NCBI GenBank assembly: GCA_963995505.1
Contig: OZ023181.1
Coordinates: 13,078,221-13,142,220, forward strand
DNA: 64,000 nucleotides
Direction of reading: 5' to 3'
Source of the DNA: Hypericum androsaemum
Lineage: Eukaryota; Streptophyta; Magnoliopsida; Malpighiales; Hypericaceae
Below the pieces are notes generated by a model. It was not told where the DNA came from. It saw nothing but the letters and a program-made list of their open reading frames with translations, and did not search any database. Made by a program: the position numbers and the translations under genes. Of this stretch, positions 12,950-24,490 are shown piece by piece. Every line of letters starts with the position of its first letter. Position 1 is the first letter of the stretch.

Positions 12950-14340
12950 TTTTCCTAGTCTTTTCTTGCCTTATCTTGAATCTTCTTATCTTTTTTGGCT
13001 TATCATGGTTTTTCTTTCCTTATCTTGCCTTTTCCTTACCTTTTCTTGCCTTATCATGGCTTTTCTTTTCTTATCTTGCCTTTTTCTTGTCTTTTCTTGC
13101 CTTATCTTGCTTTTTCTTTCCTTTTCTTGCATTTTCTTCCCTTATCTTGACTTTTTCTTGCCTTATCTTGCTTTTTTTTCCTTTTCTTGCCTTTTCTTGC
13201 CATATGTGGCCTTTTATTGTCTTCTCTTGCCTTTTCTTATCTTTTCTTGCCTTTTCTTTCCAAATCTTGCCTTTTCTTTCCTTATCTTGCCGTGTCATAT
13301 CTTTTTTTTCCTTTTCTTGCCTTTCCTTTCCTTATCTTGCCTTTTCCTTGCCTTTTCTTATCTTTTCCTGCATTTTCCTTGCCATTTCATGCCTTTTCTT
13401 GTCTTATCTTGCCTTATCCTGCCTTTCCTCTCCTTATCTTGCCTTTACCTTGCCATTTTATGCCTTTTCTTGCCTTTTCTTTACTTTTCCTTTTCTTTTC
13501 TTACCTTTTCCTTGCCTTTTCTTGCCTTATCTTGCCTTATCTTATCTTATCTTGCATTTTCTAGCATTTTGTTACCTTTTCTTTAATTTTTTGTGCCTTA
13601 TCTTGCCTTTTCTTTCCTTTTTCTTGCCTTTTCTTGCCCTTTCTTATCTTGCCTTTTCCTCGCATTTTCTTGCCTTTTCTTTCCTTTTCTTATCTTTTCT
13701 TGCCTTTTCTTATGTTTTCTTCCCTTATATTGCATGTTTATCCCTTTTCTTTTCCTTTCTTGACTTTTCTGGCCTTATCTTGCCTTTTATTGCTTTTTTT
13801 TCCTTAACTTTTCATTTATTGCCTTTTCTTTCCTTATCTTGCCTGTTATTGTCTTTTCTTGCAATATTTTGTCTTTTCTTACCTTATTTTGCCTTATCTT
13901 GCCTTTAGTTTCCTTATCTTGCCTTTCACCTACCTTTTCTTGCCTTATCTTGCCTTTTCCTTGCCCTTTTCCTTCCTTATCTTGCCTTGTCTTTCCTTAT
14001 CTTGCCTTTTCCAAGTCTTTTCTTGCCTTATCTTGCCTCTTCTTATCTTTTTTGGCCTTCTCTTGCCTTCTCCTGCCTTTTCTTATCTTATCTCACCTTA
14101 TCTTGCCTTTTATTGACATTTCTTGCATTTTCTTCCCCTTTCTTCCCATATCTTATTTTTTTCCTTGCCTTTTTTTCCCTTTCCTTGCCTTTCCTTGCCT
14201 TTTCTTTCCTTACCTTGTCTTTTCTTGCTTTATCTTGCCTTTTCTTTCCTTACCTTGCCCTTTCCTTGCCTTTTCTTACCTTTTCTAGTTTTATCTTATC
14301 TTATCTTGCATTTTCTTTGTCATTTCTTGCCTTTTCTTAA
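12950..14340 (+). repeat. Satellite block E, diverged copy
   Basis: Carries the landmark CTTGAATCTTCTTATC next to TTTTTTGGCTTATCATGG near 12,973. The same pair occurs at about 24,072, 25,677 and 28,742. The order of downstream variants (GCCTTTTATTGC, AACTTTTCATTTATTGCC, CTTTTCCAAGTC) also matches those later copies, so this is an older relative of the 1.5-1.6 kb subunits of the 24.5-30.6 kb tandem pair. Confidence 0.7.
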
Positions 14341-15200
14341 ATAGTCTTACCTTTTCTTGCCTTATGTTGCCTTTTATTTCCTTATCTTGCCATTTCCTTG
14401 CCGTTTCTTGCCTTATCTCGCCATTTCATGCCATTTTTTCCTATTTCTTTCCTTATCTTGCCATTTCCTTGCCTTTTCTTGACATTTCTTTACTTATCTT
14501 ACCTTTTCCTTGCATTTCTTGCATTTTCTCACCTTTTCTTTCCCCATCTTACCTTTTCCTTGCCTTATCATGCCTTTTCTTTCCTTATCTTTCCTTTTCC
14601 TTGCCTTTTCTGGCCTTTTCTTGCCTTTTCTTGCCTAATCTTGCCTTTTCTTGTCTTTTCTTTCCTTATCTTGCCTTTTACTTGTCTTTTCTTCCCTTAT
14701 CTTGCCCTTTCTTATCTTTTTTGGTCTTGTCTTGCCTTTTCTTCCCATGTCTTTCCTTTTCTTTACTTATCTTATCTTTTCCTTGCATTTCCTGCCTTTT
14801 CTTGCATTTTCCTTGCCTTTTCTTGCCTTATCATGGCTTTTCTTTTCTTATCTTGCCTTTTCCTTGCCTTATCTTGCCTTATCTAGCTTTTTCTTGCCTT
14901 TTCTTGCACTTTCTTGCATTTTCTTTCCATATCTTGCCTTTTTTCGAATCATTTTTAGCCTTTTCTTGCCTTTTCTTTCCTTATCTTGATTTTTCCTTGC
15001 CATTTCTTCACTTTTCTTGTGTTATCTGGCCCTATCTTGCCTTTTCTTTCCTTATATTGCCTTTTCCTTGCCTTTTCTTATCTTTTCTTGCCTTTCCTTT
15101 CCTTATCTTGCCATTTCATGCCTTTTCTAGCCTTTTCTTACCTTTTCTTACCTTTTCCTTGCCTTTTCTAGCCTAATCTTGCCTTATCTTGCCTTTTCTT
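14340..15200 (+). repeat. Satellite transition segment
   Basis: Decamer satellite linking block E to the second family-A block. It resembles the 27,060-27,540 and 30,125-30,620 segments (TTTTATTTCC, CATTTTTTCC and GTCTTTTTTGGTC-type variants). One short purine-containing island near 14,945 (TTTTTTCGAATCATTTTTAG) stands out and has a relative near 30,787. No gene is seen. Confidence 0.6.
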
Positions 15201-18200
15201 TCCTTATTTTTCCTCTTCCTTGCCTTTCCTTGCCATTTCTTGGCCTTTCTTATCTTCCCTTTTCCTTGCATTTTCTTGCCTTATCTTGCCTTATCATGCC
15301 TTATCTTGCCTTGTCTTTCCTTATCTTGCCTTTTCCTTGCCTTTTCTTCCCTTATCTTGCCTTTTCTTCCCTTATCTTGTCTTTTATTGCCTTTTATTGC
15401 CTTTTCTTTCCATATATTGATTTTTCCTTGCCTTTTCTAGCCTTTGTTTTCCTCTTCCTTGCCTTTTCTGGCCTTATGTTGCCTTATCTTATCTTCTCTT
15501 ACCAAATCTTGCCTTTTCTTTCCTTATCTTGCCTTTTCCTTACCTTTTCTTGCCTTATCTTGCCTTATCTTGTCATTTCTTGGCATATATTGCCTTTTCT
15601 TTCCTTATCTTTCCTTTTCCTTGCCTTTTCTTCCCTTATCTTGCCTTTTCTTTCCTTACCTTGCCTTTTGCTTGCCTTTTCTTATCTTTTCTTGCCTTTT
15701 CTTGTCATATCTTGCCTTTTTCTTGCCTTTTCTTTCCTTATCTTGCATTTTCTTAACTTTTCTAGCCTTTTCTTGCCTTATCTTGCATTTCATTTACTTA
15801 TCTTTTGCTTTTTCTTGCCGATTCTTGCCTTATTTTTCCATTTCCTTGCCTTTTCTTGACTTTTTTTTCCTTGTCTTTCCTTATCTTGCCTTTTCTTGAC
15901 TTACCTTGCCTTTTCTTTCCATATCTTGCCTTTTGCTTTCATTTCTCGCCTTTCCTTGCGTTATCTCACCTTTTCTTTCCTTATATTGCCTTTTCCTTGC
16001 CTTTTCTTGCCATTTCTTGCTTTTTCTGGCCTTATCTTTCCTTATCTTACCTTTTACTTGTCTTTTCTTGCCTTATCTTGCATTTTACTTGTCTTTTCTT
16101 GCCTTATCTTGCCTTTTCTCGTCTTTTTTGGCCTTCTCTTGCCTTCTCTTGCCTTGTCTTGCCTTTTCCTCCTTATCTTACCTTTTCCTTGCGTTATCTC
16201 ACCTTTTCTTTCCTTATCCTGCCTTTTCCTTGTCTTTTCTTGCCTTTTCTTACTTTTTCTTGCCTTTTCTTGCCTTATCTTGCCTTATCTTACCTTTTAC
16301 TTGTCTTTTCTTGCCTTATCTTGTATTTTACTTGTCTTTTCTTGCCTTATCTTGTCTTTTTTGGCCTTCTCTTGCCTTCTCTTACCTTTTCTTGCCTTTT
16401 CTTCCTTATCTTACCTTTTCCTTGCCTTTCTTGCCTTTTCTTGCCTTTTCTTTCCTTATCTTACCATTTCATGCCTTTTCTAGCCTTTTCTTACCTTTTC
16501 TTACCTTTTCTTACCTTTTCCTTGCCTTTTCTAGCCTAATCTTGCCTTATCTTGCCTTTTTTTTCCTTTTTTTTCCTCTTCCTTGCCTTTCCTTCCCATT
16601 TCTTGCCCTTTCTTATCTTGCCTTTTCCTTGCTTTTTCTTGCCTTATCTTGCCTTATCATGCCTTATCTTGCCTTTTCCTTGTCTTTTCTTCCCTTATCT
16701 TGCCTTTTCTTGCCTTTTCTTGTCTTTTATTGCCTTTTCTTTCCATATATTGATTTTTCCTTGCCTTTTCTAGCCTTTGCTTTCCTCTTCCTTGCTTTTC
16801 TGGCCTTATGTTGCCTTATCTTATCTTTTCTTGCCAAATCTTGCCTTTTCTTTCCTTATCTTGCCTTTTCCTTACCTTTTCTTGCCTTATCTTGCCTTAT
16901 CTTGTCTTTTCTTGGCATATATTGCCTTTTCTTTCCTTATCTTGCCTTTTCCTTGCCTTTTCTTCCCTTATCTTGCCTTTGCTTTCCTTACCTTGCCTTT
17001 TCCTTGCCTTTTCTTACCTTTTCTTGCCTTTTGTTGTCTTATCTTGCCTTATCTTACCTTTTCCTTGCCATTTTTTGCCTTTTCTTTCCTTACCTTGCCT
17101 TTTGCTTGCCTTTTCTTACCGTTTCTTGCCTTTTCTTGTCTTATCTTGCCTTATCTTGCCTTTTTCTTGCCTTTTCTTGCCTTTTCTTTCCTTATCTTGC
17201 ATTTTCTTAACTTTTCTTGCTTTTTCTTGCCTTATCTTGCCTTTCATTTACTTATCTTTCCTTTTTCTTGCCGATTCTTGCCTTATTTTTCCATTTCCTT
17301 GCCTTTTCTTGACATTTTTTGCCTTGTCATTCCTTATCTTGCCTTTTCTTGACTTACCTTACCTTTTCTTTCCATATCTTGCCTTTTGCTTTCATTTCTT
17401 GCCTTTCCATGCGTTATCTCACCTTTTCTTTCCTTATATTGCCTTTTCTTGCCATTTCTTGCTTTTTCTTGCCTTATCTTTCCTTATCTTACCTTTTACT
17501 TGTCTTTTCTTTCCTTATCTTGCATTTTACTTGTCTTTTCTTGCCTTATCTTACCTTTTCTCATCTTTTTTGGCCTTCTCTTGCCTTGTCTTTCCTTTTC
17601 CTCCTTAAGTTACCTTTTCCTTACGTTATCTCACCTTTTCTTTCCTTATCCTGCCTTTTCCTTGCCTTTTCTTGCCTTTTCTTACTTTTTCTTGCCTTTT
17701 CTTGCCTTATCTTGCCTTATCTTACCTTTTACTTGTCTTTTCTTGCCTTATCTTGTATTTTACTTGTCTTTTCTTGCCTTATTTTGCCTTTTCTTGTCTT
17801 TTTTGGCCTTCTCTTACCTTTTCTCACCTTTTCTTCCTTATCTTACCTTTTCCTTGTGTTTCTTGCCTTTTCTTGCATTATCTTGCCTTTTCTTTCCTTA
17901 TCTTGCCATTTCATACATTTTCTAGCCTTTTCTTACCTTTTCTTACATTTTCCTTGCCTTTTCTAGCCTAATCTTGCCTTATCTTGCCTTTTTTTCCTTA
18001 TTTTTCCTCTTCCTTGCCTTTCCTTGCCATTTCTTGCCCTTTCTTATCTTGCCTTTTCCTTGCTTTTTCTTGCCTTATCTTGCTTTATCATGCCTTATCT
18101 TGCCTTGTCTTTCCTTATCTTGCCTTTTCCTTGTCTTTTCTTTCCTTATCTTGCCTTTTCTTGCCTTTTCTTGTCTTTTATTGCCTTTTATTGCCTTTTC

Positions 18201-21200
18201 TTTCCATATATTGATTTTTCCTTGCCTTTTCTAGCCTTTGCTTTCCTCTTCCTTGCCTTTTAAGGCCTTAGGTTGCCTTATCTTATCTTTTCTTGCCAAA
18301 TCTTGCCTTTTCTTTCCTTATCTTGCCTTTTCCTTACCTTTTCTTGCCTTATCTTGCCATATATTGCCTTTTCTTTCCTTATCTTGCCTTTTCCTTGCCT
18401 TTTCTTCCCTTATCTTGCCTTTTCTTTCCTTACCTTGCCTTTTCCTTGCCTTTTCTTACCTTTTCTTTCCTTTTCTTGTCTTATCTTGCCTTATCTTGCC
18501 TTTTCCTTGCCATTTCTTACCTTTTCTTTCCTTACCTTGCCTTTTGCTTGGCTTTTCTTACCTTTTCTTGGCTTTTCTTGTCTTATCTTGCCTTATCTTG
18601 CCTTATCTTACCTTTTACTTGTCTTTTCTTGCCTTATCTTGCATTTTACTTTTCTTTTCTTGCCTTATCTTGCCTTTTCTTGTCTTTTTTGGCCTTCTCT
18701 TGCCTTGTCTTGCCTTTTCCTCCTTATCTTACCGTTTCCTTGCGTTATCTCACCTTTTCTTTCCTTATCTTGCCTTTTCTTGCCCTTTCTTGCTTTTTCT
18801 TGCCTTTTCTTGCCTTATCTTGCCTTATCTTGCCTTATCTTACCTTTTACTTGTCTTTTCTTGCCTTATCCTGTATTTTACTTGTCTTTTCTTGCCTTAT
18901 CTTTCCTTTTCTCATCTTTTTTGGCCTTCTCTTGCCTTGTCTTTCCTTTTCCTCCTTAACTTACCTTTTCCTTACGTTATCTCACCTTTTCTTTCCTTAT
19001 CCTGCCTTTTCCTTGCCTTTTCTTGCCTTTTCTTACTTTTTCTTGCCTTTTCTTGCCTTATCTTGCCTTATCTTACCTTTTACTTGTCTTTTCTTTCCTT
19101 ATCTTGTATTTACTTGTCTTTTCTTGCCTTATTTTGCCTTTTCTTGTCTTTTTTGGCCTTCTCTTGCCTTCTCTTACCTTTTCTCACCTTTTCTTCCTTA
19201 TCTTACCTTTTCCTTGTGTTTCTTGCCTTTTCTTGCATTATCTTGCCTTTTCTTTCCTTATCTTGCCATTTCATACATTTTCTAGCCTTTTCTTACCTTT
19301 TCTTACATTTTCCTTTCCTTTTCTAGCCTAATCTTGCCTTATCTTGCCTTTTTTTTCCTTATTTTTCCTCTTCCTTGCCTTTCCTTGCCATTTCTTGCCC
19401 TTTCTTATCTTGCCTTTTCCTTGCTTTTTCTTGCCTTATCTTGCCTTATCATGCCTTATCTTGCCTTGTCTTTCCTTATCATGCCTTTTCCTTATCTTTT
19501 CTTTCCTTATCTTGCCTTTTCTTGCCTTTTCTTGTCTTTTATTGCCTTTTATTTCCTTTTCTTTCCATATATTGATTTTTCCTTCCCTTTTCTAGCCTTT
19601 GCTTTCCTCTTCCTTGCCTTTTAAGGCCTTAGGTTGCCTTATCTTATCTTTTCTTGCCAAATCTTGCCTTTTCTTTCCTTATCTTGCCTTTTCCTTACCT
19701 TTTCTTGCCTTATCTTGCCATATATTGCCTTTTCTTTCCTTATCTTGCCTTTTCCTTGCCTTTTCTTCCCTTATCTTGCCTTTTCTTTCCTTACCTTGCC
19801 TTTTCCTTGCCTTTTCTTACCTTTTCTTTCCTTTTCTTGTCTTATCTTGCCTTATCTTGCCTTTTCCTTGCCATTTCTTACCTTTTCTTTCCTTACCTTG
19901 CCTTTTGCTTGGCTTTTCTTACCTTTTCTTGCCTTTTCTTGTCTTATCTTGCCTTATCTTGCCTTATCTTACCTTTTACTTGTCTTTTCTTGCCTTATCT
20001 TGCATTTTACTTTTCTTTTCTTGCCTTATCTTGCCTTTTCTTGTCTTTTTTGGCCTTCTCTTGCCTTGTCTTGCCTTTTCCTCCTTATCTTACCGTTTCC
20101 TTGCGTTATCTCACCTTTTCTTTCCTTATCTTGCCTTTTCTTGCCCTTTCTTGCTTTTTCTTGCCTTTTCTTGCCTTATCTTGCCTTATCTTGCCTTTTA
20201 CTTGCCTTTTCTTGCCTTATCCTGTATTTTACTTGTCTTTTCTTCCCTTATCTTGCCTTTTCTTGTCTTTTTTGGCCTTCTCTTACCTTCTCTTACCTTT
20301 TCTTGCCTTTTCTTCCTTATCTTACCTTTTCCTTGTGTTTCTTGCATTTTCTTGCATTATCTTGCCTTTTCTTTCCTTATCTTGCCATTTCATGCCTTTT
20401 CTAGCCTTTTCTTACCTTTTCTTACCTTTTCCTTGCCTTTTCTCTTATCTTGCCTTTTCTTTCCTTATTTTTCCTTTTCCTTGCCTTTCCTTGCCATTTC
20501 TTGCACTTTCTTATCTTGCCTTTTCCTTGCTTTTTCTTGCCTTATCTTGCCTTATCATGCCTTATCTTGCCTTGTCTTTCCTTATCTTGCCTTTTCCTTG
20601 TCTTTTCTTCCCTTATCTTGCCTTTTCTTACCTTTTCTTGTCTTTTATTGCCTTTTATTGCCTTTTCTTTCCATATATTGATTTTTCCTTGCCTTTTCTA
20701 GCCTTTGCTTTCCTCTTCCTTGCCTTTTCTGGCCTTATGTTGCCTTATCTTATCTTTTCTTGCCAAATCTTGCCTTTTCTTTCCTTATCTTGCCTTTTCC
20801 TTACCTTTTCTTGCCTTATCTTGCCTTATCTTATCTTTTCTTGGCATATATTGCCTTTTCTTTCCTTATCTTGCCTTTTCTTGCCTTATCTTGCCTTATC
20901 TTGTCTTTTCTTGGCATATATTGCCTTTTCTTTCCTTATCTTGCCTTTTCCTTGCCTTTTCTTCCCTTATCTTCCCTTTTCCTTGCCTTTTCTTCCCTTA
21001 TCTTGCCTTTTCTTTCCTTACCTTGCCTTTTCCTTGCCTTTTCTTACCTTTTCTTATCTTATCTTGCCTTATCTTGCCTTTTCCTTGCCATTTCTTACCT
21101 TTTCTTGCCTTTTCTTATCTTATCTTGCCTTATCTTGCCTTTTCCTTGCCATTTCTTACCTTTTCTTTCCTCACCTTGCCTTTTGCTTTCCTTTTCTTAC

Positions 21201-22110
21201 CTTTTCTTGCCTTTTCTTGTCTTATCTTACTTTATCTTGCCTTTTTCTTGCCTTTTCTTGCCTTTTCTTTCCTTATCTTGCATTTTGTTAACTTTTCTTG
21301 CCTTTTCTTGCCTTATTTTGCCTTTCATTTAATTATCTTTCCTTTTTCTTGCCGATTCTTGCCTTATTTTTCCATTTCCTTGCCTTTTCTTGACATTCTT
21401 TTGCCTTGTCTTTCCTTATCTTGCCTTTTCTTGACTTACCTTGCCTTTTCTTTCCATATCTTACCTTTTGCTTTCATTTCTCGCCTTTCCTTGCGTTATC
21501 TCACCTTTTCTTTCCTTATATTGCCTTTTACTTGCCTTTTCTTGCCATTTCTTGCTTTTTATTGCCTTATCTTTCCTTATCTTATCTTTTACTTATCTTT
21601 TCTTGCCTTATCTTGCATTTTACTTATCTTTTCTTGCCTTATCTTGCCTTTTCTTGTCTTTTTTGGCCTTCTCTTGCCTTGTCTTGCCTTTTCCTCCTTA
21701 TCTTCCCTTTTCCTTGCGTTATCTCACCTTTTCTTTCCTTTTCTTGCCTTTTCTTGCCTTTTCTTGCTTTTTCTTGCCTTTTCTTGCCTTATCTTGCCTT
21801 ATCTTACCTTTTGCTTGTCTTTTCTTGCCTTATATTGTATTTTACTTGTCTTTTCTTGCCTTATTTTGCCTTTTCTTGTCTTTTTTTGCCTTCTCTTGGC
21901 TTCTCTTACCTTTTCTTGCCTTTTCTTCTTTATCTTACCTTTTCCTTGTGTTTCTTGCCTTTTCTTGCATTATCTTGCCTTTTCTTTCCTTATCTTGCCT
22001 TTTTTTGCCTTTTCTTGCCTTATCATGGCTTTTCTTAGCTTATCTTGCCTTTTCCTTGCCTTTCCTTGCCTTATCTAGCTCTTTCTTGCCTTTTCTTGCA
22101 TTTTCTTTCC
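15200..22110 (+). repeat. Higher-order satellite family A, second block (at least five 1.1-1.46 kb units)
   Basis: The CATATATTGATTTTTCC landmark recurs near 15,411, 16,743, 18,204, 19,565 and 20,672, spaced 1,332, 1,461, 1,361 and 1,107 bp. The 18.2 and 19.6 kb units are especially alike: both carry the derived GCCTTTTAAGGCCTTAGG variant, where most units have GCCTTTTCTGGCCTTATG, so they share a recent common copy. Near 20.8-21.2 kb short stretches of about 50-110 bp are duplicated in place. This is a classic higher-order array with unit-length polymorphism. Confidence 0.82.
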
Positions 22111-22114
22111 TTTT

Positions 22115-23955
22115 CTTCCCTTATCTTGACTTTTCCTTAGCTTTTCTTGCCTTTTCTTGCCTTATCCGGCCTTTCATTGTCATTTCTTGCCTTTTCTTGT
22201 GTTTTCTTTCTATATCTTGCCTTTTTCTTATCTTTTCCAGCCTTTTCTTGCCTTTTCTTTCCTATTCTTGTCTTTTCTTGCCTTTCCTCCACTTTTCTTG
22301 CCTTTTCTTGTCTTCTCTTGCCTTTTTCTTTCCTTTTCCTTGCCATTTCTTTCCTTATCTCACCCTTTCCTTGCCTTTTCTTGCCTTTTCCTTGCCTTAC
22401 CTTGCCTTTTCTTTCCATACCTTTTCTTTTCCTTGCCTATTCTTGCCTTTTCTTAACTTACCTTGTCTTTTCTTTCCTTATCTTACCTTTTCTTTGCGTC
22501 TCTTGCCTTTTCTTGCGTTATCTCACCTTTCTTTCCTTATCTTGCCTTTTCCTTGTCTTTTCTTACCTTATCATGTCTTTTCTTTCCTTCTCTTGCCTTT
22601 TCCTTGCCTTTTCTTTCCTTATCTTGCTTTTTCTTGATTTTTCTTTCCCTATCTTGCCTTTTCTTGCATTTTCTTTCCTTATCTTGCCTTTTACTTGACT
22701 TTTCTTGCCTTATCTTGTCTTTTCTTATCTTTTTTGGCCTTGTCTTGCCATTTCTTTCCTTATCTTACCTTTTCCTTGCATTTTTGGCTTTTTTTGCGTT
22801 ACCTTGCCTTTTCTTTCCTTATCTTGCCTTTTCCTGGCCTTTTCTCGCTTTATCACGGCTTTTCTTTGCTTATCTTGTCATTTCCTAAACTTTTCATGCC
22901 TTATCTTGCATTTTCTTGCCTTTTCTACCCATATCATGCCTTTTCCTTGCCTTTTCTTGTCTTTTCTTATCTCTTCATGCTTTTTCTTTTCTTTCCTTTC
23001 CATATCTTACCTTTTCCTTATCTTTTCTAGCCTTTTCTTTCCTTACCTTGCCTTATCTTGTCTTTTCTTGCAATTTCTTGCTTTTTCCTTGCCTTTTCCT
23101 TACCTTTTGCTACATTTTCCTTGCCTTTTCTTGCCTTAACTTGCCTTTTCTTTATGTATCTTGCCTTTTCCTTGGCTTTTCTTGCCTTTTCTTGGCTTTT
23201 CTTGTCCTTTCTTGCCTTTTCATTCCTTATCTTGCCTTTCCCTTGCCACTTCTTACCTTTTCTTGCTTTTTCTTTCCTTTTCCTTGCCTTTTCTTACCTT
23301 TTCCTTGCCTTTTCTTGCCTTATCTTGCCTTATCTTGATTTTTCTTCCTTTTCCTTGCCTTTTTCTTGCCTTTTCATGCCTTTTCTTGAATTTTCTTCCC
23401 TTATATTGCCTTTTTATCCCTTTTCTTTGCTTTTATTGCCTTATCTCGCCTTATCTTGCCTTTTATTGCCTTTTCTTTCCTTAACTTTACTTTTATTGCC
23501 CTTTCTTTCCTTATCTTGCCTTTTATTGTCTTTTCTTGCCTTATTTTGCCTTTTCTTCCCTTTTCTTGCCTAATCTTGCCTTATCTTGCCATTAGTTTCC
23601 TTATCTTGCCTTTAACCTGCCTTTTCTTGACTTTGATTGCCTTTTATTGCCTTTTCTTGCCTTATCTTGCCTTTATTGCCTTATCTTGCCTTTTTTTTGC
23701 CTTTTCCTTGCCTTTTCTTACCTTTTCTTGCCTTTTCTTGCCTTATCATACCTTATCTTACCTTGTCTTTCCTTATCTTGCCTTTTCCTTATCTTTTCTT
23801 CCCTTATCTTGCCTTTTCTTTTCTTTTATTGCCTTTTATATCTTGATTTTTCCTTCCATTTTCTTTCCTTTCCTTGCCTTTTCTTGCCTTATCTTGCCTT
23901 ATCTTGTCTTTTCTTGCCATATCTTGCCTTTCTTTCCTTATCTTGCCTTTTCCTT
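22115..23955 (+). repeat. Satellite block B, copy 2
   Basis: Matches 3,768-5,617 at an offset of about 18,345 bp. The match includes the TTATCCGGCC island, the CATTTTTGGC segment, the TAACTTTACTTTTATTGCC segment and the CTTTAACCTGCC variant. At about 23,955 it continues with TTCCTTACC instead of the TTCATGACT of copy 1, which marks the end of the duplicated segment. Confidence 0.8.
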
Positions 23956-24490
23956 ACCTTTTCTTAGCTTTTCTTGCCTTATCTTGCCTTTTCTTTTCTT
24001 ACCTTGCCTTTTCTTGCCTTATCTTGCCTTGTCTTTCCTTATCTTGCCTTTTCCTAGTCTTTTCTTGCCTTATCTTGAATCTTCTTATCTTTTTTGGCTT
24101 ATCATGGCTTTTCTTTCCTTATCTTGCCTTTTCCTTGCCTTATCATGGCTTTTCTTTTCTTATTTTGCCTTTTCTTGCCTTATCTTGCTTTTTCTTTCCT
24201 TTTCTTGCATTTTCTTCCCTTATCTTGACTTTTTCTTGCCTTATCTTGATTTTTTTTTCCTTTTCTTGCCTTTTCTTGCCATATCCGGCCTTTTATTGTC
24301 TTCTCTTGCCTTTTCTTATCTTTTCTTGCCTTTTCTTTCCATATCTTGCCTTTTCTTTCCTTATCTTGCCCTATCTTATCTTTTTTTGCTTTTTCTTGCC
24401 TTTTCTTTCCTTATCTTGCCTTTTCCTTGCCTTTTCTTGTCTTTTCCTGCATTTTCCTTGCCATTTCATGCCTTTTCTTGTCTTATCTTG

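Noticed and set aside
22137..22418. Lys/Arg/Glu-rich open frame on the - strand
   Set aside because: It is the GA-rich complement of the satellite, with a repetitive KARKGKKRQEK pattern, no conserved domain and no start context. Other - strand frames (11,093-11,287; 27,141-27,350) are the same.
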